Shown here one piece after another: positions 57,655 to 64,000 of a stretch of DNA of 64,000 nt (its first letter is position 1; each line of letters opens with the position of its first letter). Below the pieces are notes generated by a model. That model did no database searches, had not been told where the DNA came from, and saw only the letters and a program-made list of their open reading frames with translations. The translations under genes and the position numbers were made by a program. Origin of the DNA: Nocardia arthritidis (GTDB lineage: Bacteria; Actinomycetota; Actinomycetes; Mycobacteriales; Mycobacteriaceae); contig NZ_CP046172.1 of NCBI RefSeq assembly GCF_011801145.1, positions 4,898,001 through 4,962,000 on the forward strand. Reading direction: 5' to 3'.

Positions 57655-58161
57655 ATGATCATCGCCGAGGGGCCGATCTTCCAACTCTGCTGGGTGGTGG
57701 CGGATCTCGCCGCCGCGCGGCGCGAGTTCAGCGAGCGATACGGCGTCGCGGAGTGGTTCGCGATACCCGATGTGCGCTTCGGTCCGGAGTCGGGTGAATT
57801 GCGTGGTGCGCCCGCCGATTACACGATTTCGGTGGCGCTCGGGTATGCCGGTGGTCAGCAGTTGGAGCTCATCGAGCCCGGGTCGGGTGCGAGCCTGTAT
57901 CGGGAGCAGCTGGATCGGTCCGGTCCGGGGTTGCATCACATCGCCTGGGTGCCCGCGGATTTCGATGCGGCGCTGGTCGCCGCGCGGCGGGCCGGGCGCG
58001 AGCTGGTCGCGCGCGGGTCGTTCGGCGGGATCGGTATGGAGTTCGCCTATTTCGATGGTGGTCCGCTCGGTTCGTATGTGGAGCTGATGCGGTTGTCGCC
58101 GCGGATGCGGACGATATTCGACCGGTTGATTCCGGAGGGGTACACGAATCCATGGGTGTAG
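57655..58161 (+). CDS. VOC/glyoxalase-family protein
   Basis: 168 aa from ATG 57655 (GTG 57646 is an alternative). EGPIFQLCWVVADLAAARREFSERYGVAEWF, GYAGGQQLELIEPGSG, RSGPGLHHIAWVPADFDAALVAARRAGRELVA and FDGGPLGSYVELMRL are the beta-alpha-beta repeats of VOC proteins. Metal ligands H/E/E are plausible in LHHIAW, QLELIE and YVELMRL, as in methylmalonyl-CoA epimerase. It precedes an F420-dependent oxidoreductase by about 40 bp, so they are probably co-transcribed. Confidence 0.86.
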   Translation: MIIAEGPIFQLCWVVADLAAARREFSERYGVAEWFAIPDVRFGPESGELRGAPADYTISVALGYAGGQQLELIEPGSGASLYREQLDRSGPGLHHIAWVPADFDAALVAARRAGRELVARGSFGGIGMEFAYFDGGPLGSYVELMRLSPRMRTIFDRLIPEGYTNPWV

Positions 58162-58201
58162 GAACGGATTCGGGGCGGCGGGCCGCACAGACGAAAGGCG
58201 A

Positions 58202-59077
58202 ATGATCATGCGCTTCACCTACGCGGAGACGATGACCGATCCGTCCTACTATGTTCTGCTGGCCAGGGCGGCCGAGGCGGCGGGGTACACGAGTATGGCG
58301 GTGGCCGACAGCATCGCTTATCCGCGCGATTCCGACGCCACCTACCCGTATACGCCGGATGGTGGCCGAGAGTTCTTGGAGGACAAGCCTTTCGTGGAGG
58401 CGTTCGTGTTGAGTGCGGCCATGGCGGCCGCGACGACGACGCTGCGGTTCACGCCGTTCGTGTTGAAGCTGCCGATCCGGCCGCCGGTGTTGGTGGCCAA
58501 GCAGGCCGCGTCGGTGGCGGCGTTGAGCGGCAATCGTTTCGGGCTCGGTGTCGGGATAAGCCCGTGGCCGGACGATTTCGAGATCATGGGCGTGCCGTTC
58601 GACGGGCGCGGTGCGCGGATGGATGAATGCATCGATATCGTGCGCGGGCTCACCGCGGGTGGTTACTTCGAATTCCACGGGCGGTTCTACGATATTCCGC
58701 CGATCAAGATCAATCCGGTGCCGTCGGAACCGCTGCCGATCCTGGTCGGCGGGCACAGTGGGCCCGCGCTGCGGCGGGCCGCCCGGCGCGGCGACGGCTG
58801 GATGCACGCGGGCGGCGACCCGGCCGAACTCGACCGGCTGCTGGCCGAACTCACCGCGCTGCGGGCCGAATACGGCACCCGCAAGGATTTCGAGGTGCAT
58901 GTCATCTCGCTGGACGGATTCACCGTCGACGGTGTGAAACGCCTGGAGGACAAGGGTGTCACCGATGTCATCGTCGGTTTCCGCAACCCGTACACCACCG
59001 AGCCCGACACCCAATCCCTCGATGCCAAGATCGGCCAGCTGGAGCGGTTCGCCGAAAGTGTCATCGCTCGCTGCTGA
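58202..59077 (+). CDS. LLM-class F420-dependent oxidoreductase
   Basis: 291 aa from ATG 58202 (second ATG at 58208), with AAAGGCGA upstream. MRFTYAETMTDPSYYVLLARAAEAAGYTSMAVADSI and LRFTPFVLKLPIRPPVLVAKQAASVAALSGNRFGLGVGISPWPDDFEIMGV are typical of the luciferase-like TIM barrel. ILVGGHSGPALRRAARRGDGWMHAGG near 178 is the late cofactor-binding region. Distinct from the pair at 12.4-14.1 kb. Partner of the VOC gene; a joint detoxification or degradation step is possible. Confidence 0.88.
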   Translation: MIMRFTYAETMTDPSYYVLLARAAEAAGYTSMAVADSIAYPRDSDATYPYTPDGGREFLEDKPFVEAFVLSAAMAAATTTLRFTPFVLKLPIRPPVLVAKQAASVAALSGNRFGLGVGISPWPDDFEIMGVPFDGRGARMDECIDIVRGLTAGGYFEFHGRFYDIPPIKINPVPSEPLPILVGGHSGPALRRAARRGDGWMHAGGDPAELDRLLAELTALRAEYGTRKDFEVHVISLDGFTVDGVKRLEDKGVTDVIVGFRNPYTTEPDTQSLDAKIGQLERFAESVIARC

Positions 59078-59172
59078 ATGCCGTGAACCGGCCTGGGCGG
59101 ACAATATCAGCCGTAGATAGGCGGAAATCCCGCGAACAGGCTCGAAATTGTCCGTTCAGGCCGGTTGGTGCG

Positions 59173-60015
59173 CTAAACGGCGAGCGCCGCTTCGGCGGCG
59201 GCGAGCGTTTGGCGGCGGTAGCCGGGACCGAACAGGACGACGTGCACCAGGAGGTGGTGCAGTTGATGCAGCGGGACGCGGGTGCGCCAACCGTCGGCGA
59301 GCGGGTGGACCTCGTTGTACGCGGACAGGATTCGGTCGAGGTGGGGCGCGCCGAAGAGGGCGAGCATGGCGAGGTCGGTTTCGCGGTGGCCGCCGTGTGC
59401 GGCCGGATCGATGAGCACGACGCGGTCCGGGGTCCAGCGCAGGTTGCCGGACCACAGGTCGCCGTGGATGCGGGCGGGCGGTTCGGGTGGTCCCGCGATC
59501 ACATCGATCCGGTCGATCACGCGTTCCAGCAGGCGGACGCCGTCGACGCCGAGATGGGTCGCGGCGCGCGGAAGATACGGTGCGAGACGGTATTCGGCAT
59601 ACCAGCGGCCCCACGGGCCCGCGCTCGGCGTGTTGTCGAGGGGCAGTTCGGCGATCCAGCCGGGCCACGGCGCGCCGTAGGAATCGGGCGAATTCGCGTG
59701 CAGCGCGGCAAGTTCCCGACCGAACCGGGTAGCGGCGGCGGGTGTCGGCGCGACCTCGGGCAACCACGGCAGCACCAGCATCGAGGCATCGACGCCGAGT
59801 ACCTCCGGTACGAGTTCCGCTGAGCCTTCCGCCAGCCAGCGCAGCCCGGCCGCCTCGGCCGCGAACACCCCGGCGTCATCCGATGCCTTCACGAACACCA
59901 TTCGGCCATCGGATAATTCGGCTCGAAATAGGGTCCAGGCGTGACTCGCGCCGAGCCCGGTCAGCGTCCGCACCGGGACGCCGAGCAGTTTTGCGATATG
60001 GGTTGCGTGGTCCAT
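59173..60015 (-). CDS. Fructosamine kinase/aminoglycoside phosphotransferase-like protein
   Basis: 280 aa from ATG 60015, after GGAGGTGCG. APH fold: Lys in MVFVKASDDAGVFAAEAAGLRWLAE near 51, Brenner motif ARIHGDLWSGNLRWTPDRVVLIDPAAHGGHRETDLAML near 195 (HGDxxxxN and DP). WSGNL and DPAAHGGHRE are characteristic of the fructosamine-3-kinase branch rather than antibiotic kinases. Likely deglycates or phosphorylates sugar adducts; not obviously an aminoglycoside-resistance gene. Confidence 0.87.
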   Translation of the reverse strand: MDHATHIAKLLGVPVRTLTGLGASHAWTLFRAELSDGRMVFVKASDDAGVFAAEAAGLRWLAEGSAELVPEVLGVDASMLVLPWLPEVAPTPAAATRFGRELAALHANSPDSYGAPWPGWIAELPLDNTPSAGPWGRWYAEYRLAPYLPRAATHLGVDGVRLLERVIDRIDVIAGPPEPPARIHGDLWSGNLRWTPDRVVLIDPAAHGGHRETDLAMLALFGAPHLDRILSAYNEVHPLADGWRTRVPLHQLHHLLVHVVLFGPGYRRQTLAAAEAALAV

Positions 60016-60219
60016 CGCACCTCCACCTTCCAGAGCCATCCGAGCCATCCACCGGAATCAGACCTCGGCCCGATGCAAGTGCCTAGTGGCCGACACACCT
60101 TCGTCGTCTCCTGTTCCAGCTCGGTGACGAGACCGATCCGGGCGCCGGGTTCATCGCATCCGCAGTGTTCGGATGCCCGGTGGCGAAGCGGCACGAATTA
60201 TCTTCTCGGCCAGCTGGTG

Positions 60220-60996
60220 TCACCGTAGTTCGGTCAGGTACCGCTGCGTCTGCTGGTCGGCGGGGAAGAACGATTCGATCGCCAGTTCGGCGACGGTCAC
60301 GTTCATGGGCGTGCCGAAAACCGTTGTCGCGCTGATGAACGACAGTTCGCGTCCGTCGTGGCGCAGCCGCATCGGCACCACCGCCTGATCCGGGTCGGGC
60401 AGCTCCGGATCGGCCTCCCCGCCGGGATAGGACAGCATTTCGTCGCGGAGTTCGGCGAACTCGGGCGTGCCGGTGACCTCGATCTGACGGTTCAGCCGGG
60501 CGAGCAGGTGGCCGCGCCATTCGGGCAGGTTGATAATCCACGGTGCCATGCCGTCGGGGTGCAGGCTCAGCCGCAGCGCGTTCACCGGCGCGGTGAGCAG
60601 CCTCGAGTCGATGCCGGTCAGCAGCAGCGCGACGCCCTTGTTTGCGTCGATCATGTTCCAGCACTGGTCGATCGCGAGCGCGGGATACGGCTCGTGCCCG
60701 GCCAGTATCTGGCGCAGCGCGCCGCGCACCGCGTCCATCGCGGGCGTGTCCAGGGAGGGTTCGGCGTAGGCGGGTGCGTAACCCGCGGCCAGCAGCAACC
60801 GGTTGCGTTCGCGCAGCGGAATGTCCAGATGCTCGCAGAGGTGCACGAGCATGGCCCGGCTCGGTGTCGAGCGGCCGGTTTCGATGAAGCTGAGATGACG
60901 GGCCGAGGTCTCGGCGCGTCCGGCCAATTCCAGTTGGCTGAGCCTGCGTTCGAGGCGCCAATGCCGCAGCAGGTCACCGGCTGTCTGGGTACTCAT
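60220..60996 (-). CDS. XRE-family regulator with MmyB-like ligand domain
   Basis: 258 aa from ATG 60996. HTH_XRE: LRHWRLERRLSQLELAGRAETSARHLSFIETGRSTPSRAMLVHLCEHLDIPLRERNRLLLAAGYAP (residues 10-74). The rest (NALRLSLHPDGMAPWIINLPEWRGHLLARLNRQ, DQAVVPMRLRHDGRELSFISATTVFGTP) is the MmyB-like fatty-acid/ligand-binding domain. A 23-bp palindrome lies between it and the divergent thioesterase-like gene. Probable repressor of that gene. Confidence 0.9.
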   Translation of the reverse strand: MSTQTAGDLLRHWRLERRLSQLELAGRAETSARHLSFIETGRSTPSRAMLVHLCEHLDIPLRERNRLLLAAGYAPAYAEPSLDTPAMDAVRGALRQILAGHEPYPALAIDQCWNMIDANKGVALLLTGIDSRLLTAPVNALRLSLHPDGMAPWIINLPEWRGHLLARLNRQIEVTGTPEFAELRDEMLSYPGGEADPELPDPDQAVVPMRLRHDGRELSFISATTVFGTPMNVTVAELAIESFFPADQQTQRYLTELR

Positions 60997-61028
60997 CGTG
61001 CCGATCCTAGGAAGATCGGTGCGGCGTA

Positions 61029-61051
61029 GCCATTACCTCGCGGGTAATGGC
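61029..61051. promoter_or_regulatory. Operator GCCATTACC-N5-GGTAATGGC
   Basis: A perfect 9-5-9 palindrome 33 bp upstream of the XRE start and about 63 bp upstream of the thioesterase start. A further CATTACC half-site lies at about 61089-61095. Confidence 0.75.
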
Positions 61052-61113
61052 GCCCGCCGACATGCCGGATCCGGCGCACCGGAGGATGATCATTACCGAC
61101 GCGAAAGGAGTCG

Positions 61114-61917
61114 ATGTTGACCACCACCGCCCACTACGCCTACGACACCGATACCGCGAATACCCGGGTCGCCGAACACGAGTACGCGCTCGACCTGTCC
61201 GATCGATGGCATACCCCCGCGGGCATCGCGAACGGCGGTTACCTGCTCGCGAGCACCCTCCGGGCGCTGCATCGGGATATGGCGCAACCGGATCTGCTCG
61301 TCGCGTCCGCGCACTACCTGCGCCCCGGCACCGCGGGCCCGGCCCGCGTCCGCACCGAAGCGATCCGGGCCGGGCGCCGCACGGCGACCGGGCAGGCGAG
61401 CCTGTTCCGCGACGAACGCGAAATCCTGCGTGTGCTGGCCACTTTCACCGACCTGTCCACCGCCGCCGGGCCGACATCGATCACCGGGCGGGCGCCAGAC
61501 CTGCCCGCGCCCGAGGAGTGCACCGACCCGCTCGCCGCGGGCCTCGAACTGCCGCCCATCGCCCGGCGCGTGCAGACCCGGATGCCGAAGGTGCCCGGAT
61601 TCCTGCGCGGCGAACCCGGCGGCACCAGCGCCAACGAATTCTGGCTCCGATTCGCCGACGGCCGCGACGCCGACCCGATCGCGCTGGCGATGCTGGTCGA
61701 TTCGACGCTGCCCGCGGTATTCGACCTCGGCACCGTACCCGCCTCGGCCACCGTCGAACTCACCGTGCACATCCGCAACCGTCCGGCACCGGGCTGGCTG
61801 GCCTGCCGGGTGGCCACCCGCTACCTGATCGACGGATACCACGAGGAGGATTTCGAGATCTGGGACAGCACGGGCACTTTGGTGGCGCAGTCGCGGCAGC
61901 TGTCGCTGATTCCCTGA
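61114..61917 (+). CDS. Acyl-CoA thioesterase-like protein (double hot-dog)
   Basis: 267 aa from ATG 61114. LDLSDRWHTPAGIANGGYLLASTLRALHRDMAQPDLLVASAHYLRPGTAGPARVRTEAIRAGRRTATGQASLFRD shows the hot-dog fold with the HTPxGxxNGG motif of TesB/4HBT_3 proteins. The second hot-dog repeat is RFADGRDADPIALAMLVDSTLPAVFDLG. Probably hydrolyses acyl-CoA. Its promoter shares an operator with the divergent XRE regulator. Confidence 0.88.
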   Translation: MLTTTAHYAYDTDTANTRVAEHEYALDLSDRWHTPAGIANGGYLLASTLRALHRDMAQPDLLVASAHYLRPGTAGPARVRTEAIRAGRRTATGQASLFRDEREILRVLATFTDLSTAAGPTSITGRAPDLPAPEECTDPLAAGLELPPIARRVQTRMPKVPGFLRGEPGGTSANEFWLRFADGRDADPIALAMLVDSTLPAVFDLGTVPASATVELTVHIRNRPAPGWLACRVATRYLIDGYHEEDFEIWDSTGTLVAQSRQLSLIP

Positions 61918-61927
61918 TTCGCGCGGT

Positions 61928-62437
61928 TCAGCCGATGCGGCCGAGTACGCCGCGCAGGTATGCCGCCTGGCCTGCGTGCTGCAGATCGTCGGAGATGACG
62001 CTGACCAACCGCACCGCGAGCGTCACCGGCGGATCCCAGCGGGTGTCGACGATGCGGGGCAGGTCGGCGTCGGTCAGGCCGCGTACGTAGCGCAGGGTCC
62101 GCTCGTGCACCGCGTCGTAGTAGCCGGTGAGCAGTTCGGCCGAAACCCGCACCGCGGCAACGTCGTCGGCGGAATCACCGTAGCCGGTGGCGCGCTTGTC
62201 GAACGGCAGGGCGAACCGGTCGTACCAGCCGTTGGCGGTCCACACCTGCTCCATGCCCGCCACCTCGGACACGTGATCGTCCTGCACCCGGGTGAGATGC
62301 CAGATGAGCCAGGCGATCGTATTCGCGCCCGGATCCACCCGGTAGGTCAGCTCCGCCTCGGACAGTCCGTCGACGGCGGCGTGCACCTCTTCCCTGATCC
62401 GTTCGAAGGCGTCGGTCAGCACCTCGGCACTGGTCAT
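61928..62437 (-). CDS. DinB/DUF664-family protein
   Basis: 169 aa from ATG 62437. Four-helix bundle with the conserved histidines: NTIAWLIWHLTRVQDDHVSEVAG near residue 45, DAVHERTLRYVRGL near 107 and ISDDLQHAGQAAYLRGVLGR at the C-terminus. This H...H...H pattern binds a metal. DUF664 proteins of mycothiol producers are thought to be mycothiol-dependent transferases. Convergent with the thioesterase (10-bp gap). Confidence 0.86.
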   Translation of the reverse strand: MTSAEVLTDAFERIREEVHAAVDGLSEAELTYRVDPGANTIAWLIWHLTRVQDDHVSEVAGMEQVWTANGWYDRFALPFDKRATGYGDSADDVAAVRVSAELLTGYYDAVHERTLRYVRGLTDADLPRIVDTRWDPPVTLAVRLVSVISDDLQHAGQAAYLRGVLGRIG

Positions 62438-62810
62438 GATGGTCGGCTCCCTTCGGCCTCGCGGATATTGCACCGACGACGGTAGTCCGATGCGAAACCA
62501 GCCAGGGCGCAGGGGCTCTCGCCGAACCGACTCCCGTGCGTGGCACTCGCCCAAGTGGCGCTGCCGGGCGGACCTCGCCCTCAACCCGCCAGACCGAGCT
62601 CTCAGGCGAGGCACTCACCTAAAGAGGCGGAACCGGACGACAGCCCGCACCGAGCCGAGCAACTGCGCGAGGCACTCGCTTAAAGCGCGCTGCCAGCCGG
62701 AGCTCGCCCTCAGCCCGCGCCGAACCGAGCTCCTGGGCGAAACACTCGCCGAATTGGCGCTGCCGGGCGGAGCCCGCGCTGGGCCGAGCTCCTGGGCGAG
62801 GACTCGCTCA
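62438..62810. other. Intergenic region, mostly tandem repeats
   Basis: About 370 bp between two minus-strand genes. No gene is supported; 62542-62815 is a degenerate tandem repeat. Confidence 0.7.
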
Positions 62811-62815
62811 TCAGG
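62542..62815. repeat. Degenerate tandem repeat, ~60-70 bp units
   Basis: Four units plus a partial fifth start with GGCACTCGCC-like sequence at 62542, 62610, 62671, 62741 (AACACTCGCC) and 62800 (GGACTCGCTC). Each runs through GGCGCTGCCGGGCGGA..., ...CGCCCTCA.CCCGC... and CCGAGCTCCTGGGCGA. Unit lengths are 68, 61, 70 and 59 bp. The repeat ends against the 3' end of the YczE-like gene. Confidence 0.78.
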
Positions 62816-63434
62816 CGGTGACGGCCGCGGGTTCCGCCGGACGACGGTCGGGGAAGCCGGGCAGCCAGCGGCTCACCAGCGGGATGAACAGCTGGATCAG
62901 CGGGCCGATCCCGAACGCGTACACCAGGGTGCCGATGCCGACGCTGCCGCCGAGTAGCCAGCCGGTGACCAGCACCGTCACCTCGATTCCGGTCCGGACC
63001 ACGCGCACCGACCGGCCGGTGCGCCGCACCAGGCCGGTCATCAGTCCATCGCGCGGGCCCGGGCCCATTCCGGCGCCGATGTAGAGGACGGTCGCGATGG
63101 CGTTCAGCAGCACCGCGGCGGCCATCGCGGCGATCCGCACCGGCAGCCCCGGCCACGGCGGCAGCAGCGCCAGGCCCGCGTCGACGGACAGCGCGATCAC
63201 CACCACATTGCTCACCGTGCCCAGACCGGGCTTCTGCCGCGACGGAATCCAGGCCAGCAGCACCAGCGCCCCGGTGGCCGCGGTCACCGCGCCGAAGCTG
63301 ACCGGCACGTGCCGGGCCACACCTTGATGGAACACATCCCACGGATCCAGGCCGAGCCCGGCCCGCACCATCACGGCCATCGAGAACCCGTACAACCACA
63401 ACCCGGCGTAAAGCGCCAGCAGACGACGAACCAT
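62811..63434 (-). CDS. YczE/YitT-like integral membrane protein
   Basis: 207 aa from ATG 63434 (the frame extends 33 codons further upstream without conservation). RRLLALYAGLWLYGFSMAVMVRAGLGLDPWDVFHQGVARHVPVSFG starts the DUF6198/YczE fold with about five membrane spans. The second half has IGAGMGPGPRDGLMTGLVRRTG near residue 110, the other half of the internal repeat (GLGLDPWDV/GPGPRDGL). Function unknown; often considered a transporter. Confidence 0.85.
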   Translation of the reverse strand: MVRRLLALYAGLWLYGFSMAVMVRAGLGLDPWDVFHQGVARHVPVSFGAVTAATGALVLLAWIPSRQKPGLGTVSNVVVIALSVDAGLALLPPWPGLPVRIAAMAAAVLLNAIATVLYIGAGMGPGPRDGLMTGLVRRTGRSVRVVRTGIEVTVLVTGWLLGGSVGIGTLVYAFGIGPLIQLFIPLVSRWLPGFPDRRPAEPAAVTA

Positions 63435-63747
63435 GCCGCCAGCCTTCCGGACAACTGGACGGCAAATACAGAGCCAATCAGTAATGACTGGCCTGACAAC
63501 CGGACCGCCGCGACCGCGGATCCTTCCGCGCACGCGAGATCCGCCGTATGCCGGATCATCGCTGAAAACTCGTGCGGCGCAAGCTCTTCTCCGACCTGGG
63601 AAGCCGGAAATCTATTGGTATGCGGAAGATCCCGATCGAATCCGCGGCGGCGGCCGGGCGCGAAATTATGCGAATTGTCCACTCGCGGCCCGGTTCCCCA
63701 CCTACCGTCACAGTAAAAGAGCACGGCCGTACCGAACGAGGCTGACG
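63435..63747. other. Intergenic region between divergent genes
   Basis: About 310 bp. It must hold promoters for the membrane protein and the acyl-CoA ligase gene. I see no clear palindrome or ORF. Confidence 0.5.
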
Positions 63748-64000
63748 ATGACCGAACCGAATACCCTCTGTGCCGCTTTCCAGCGTGTCGCCGCGATCGA
63801 TCCCGGCGCGGTCGCCGTCCGATCCATCGGCGGCACAACGTCATTGACCTGGCGCGACTACGCCGACGAGGTGCGCGCGGTGGCGGCGGGTCTCGCGGGC
63901 CTCGGCATCGGCCGGGGCGATACGGTCGCGCTGATGATGGCCAACCGCGTCGAGTTCTATCCGCTGGAGGTCGGCGCACAGCACGTCGGCGCGACCTCGT
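63748..64000 (+). CDS. AMP-binding acyl-CoA ligase (FadD-like), 5' part
   Basis: Starts at ATG 63748 with GAGG 6 nt upstream and runs off the window. The visible 84 codons (TEPNTLCAAFQRVAAIDPGAVAVRSIGGTTSLTWRDYADEVRAVAAGLAGLGIGRGDTVALMMANRVEFY) are the start of the ANL-superfamily adenylation domain. TWRDYADEV...LAxLGIxRGDxVALMM is typical of fatty-acid-CoA ligases. The ATP-binding motifs lie beyond the window. Confidence 0.85.
   Translation, partial: MTEPNTLCAAFQRVAAIDPGAVAVRSIGGTTSLTWRDYADEVRAVAAGLAGLGIGRGDTVALMMANRVEFYPLEVGAQHVGATS

Noticed and set aside
59173..60015. Aminoglycoside-resistance phosphotransferase
   Set aside because: Motifs place it in the fructosamine-kinase branch; resistance is not supported.
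62542..62815. Considered as a CRISPR array
   Set aside because: Units are too long and divergent, with no constant repeat and variable spacer pattern, and no cas gene is near.

Overview
The window is very G+C-rich and reads as chromosome from a mycolic-acid actinomycete, most probably Nocardia. The evidence is two proteins of the nocardial rifamycin monooxygenase (Rox) type, type VII secretion substrates, several F420-dependent enzymes, frequent GTG/TTG starts and dense TetR/MarR/PadR/MerR regulators. Genus is inference; no rRNA or tRNA marker was seen.

Layout. 1-2.1 kb: a truncated FAD monooxygenase divergent from a WYL regulator. 2.3-8.1 kb: a rifamycin-defence block, rox and helR, each preceded by a near-identical copy of the rifamycin-associated element (RAE), around an opposing merR/hydrolase pair. 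8.2-9.6 kb: a broken type VII secretion substrate pair. 9.6-20.1 kb: lipoprotein, SnoaL-like proteins, phosphodiesterase, tandem F420-dependent oxidoreductases, a UvrA-like drug-resistance ATPase behind a perfect CRP-type site, secreted lipase, CPBP protease, lipoprotein serine hydrolase. 20.3-24.7 kb: a visibly less G+C-rich accessory stretch with PadR and two DUF1048 genes, a remnant ABC permease, an orphan AAA ATPase/nuclease-like gene and pseudogenes. 24.8-35.9 kb: an antiporter with a zinc finger, hydrolases, a TetR/enoyl-CoA hydratase pair linked by one operator motif, a second Rox-like gene behind a 17-residue leader ORF, and a TetR gene with two operators almost identical to classical tetO. 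36-42.9 kb: molybdopterin oxidoreductase, MFS exporter with ArsR-type regulator, SGNH hydrolase, methyltransferase/TetR pair. 43-48.1 kb: deazaflavin oxidoreductase, a lower-G+C patch with hairpins, then thioredoxin, zinc anti-sigma-like protein and membrane Ser/Thr kinase. 48.4-64 kb: FAD oxidoreductase/ECF sigma/SRPBCC, MarR/SDR, SMP-30-like protein, TetR/FAD monooxygenase, HugZ-like protein, VOC and LLM enzymes, fructosamine kinase-like protein, XRE/thioesterase pair, DinB-like protein, degenerate tandem repeats, YczE-like membrane protein and the start of an acyl-CoA ligase.

How it fits together. The clearest system is the RAE regulon. Rox would destroy rifamycins and HelR would remove them from RNA polymerase, both switched by the same 5' element. 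Most other loci are small regulator/enzyme pairs with readable palindromic operators. Three genes (CPBP protease, kinase, SMP-30-like) carry the same defect, one C missing from a C-run, which points to a sequencing or assembly artefact rather than decay.
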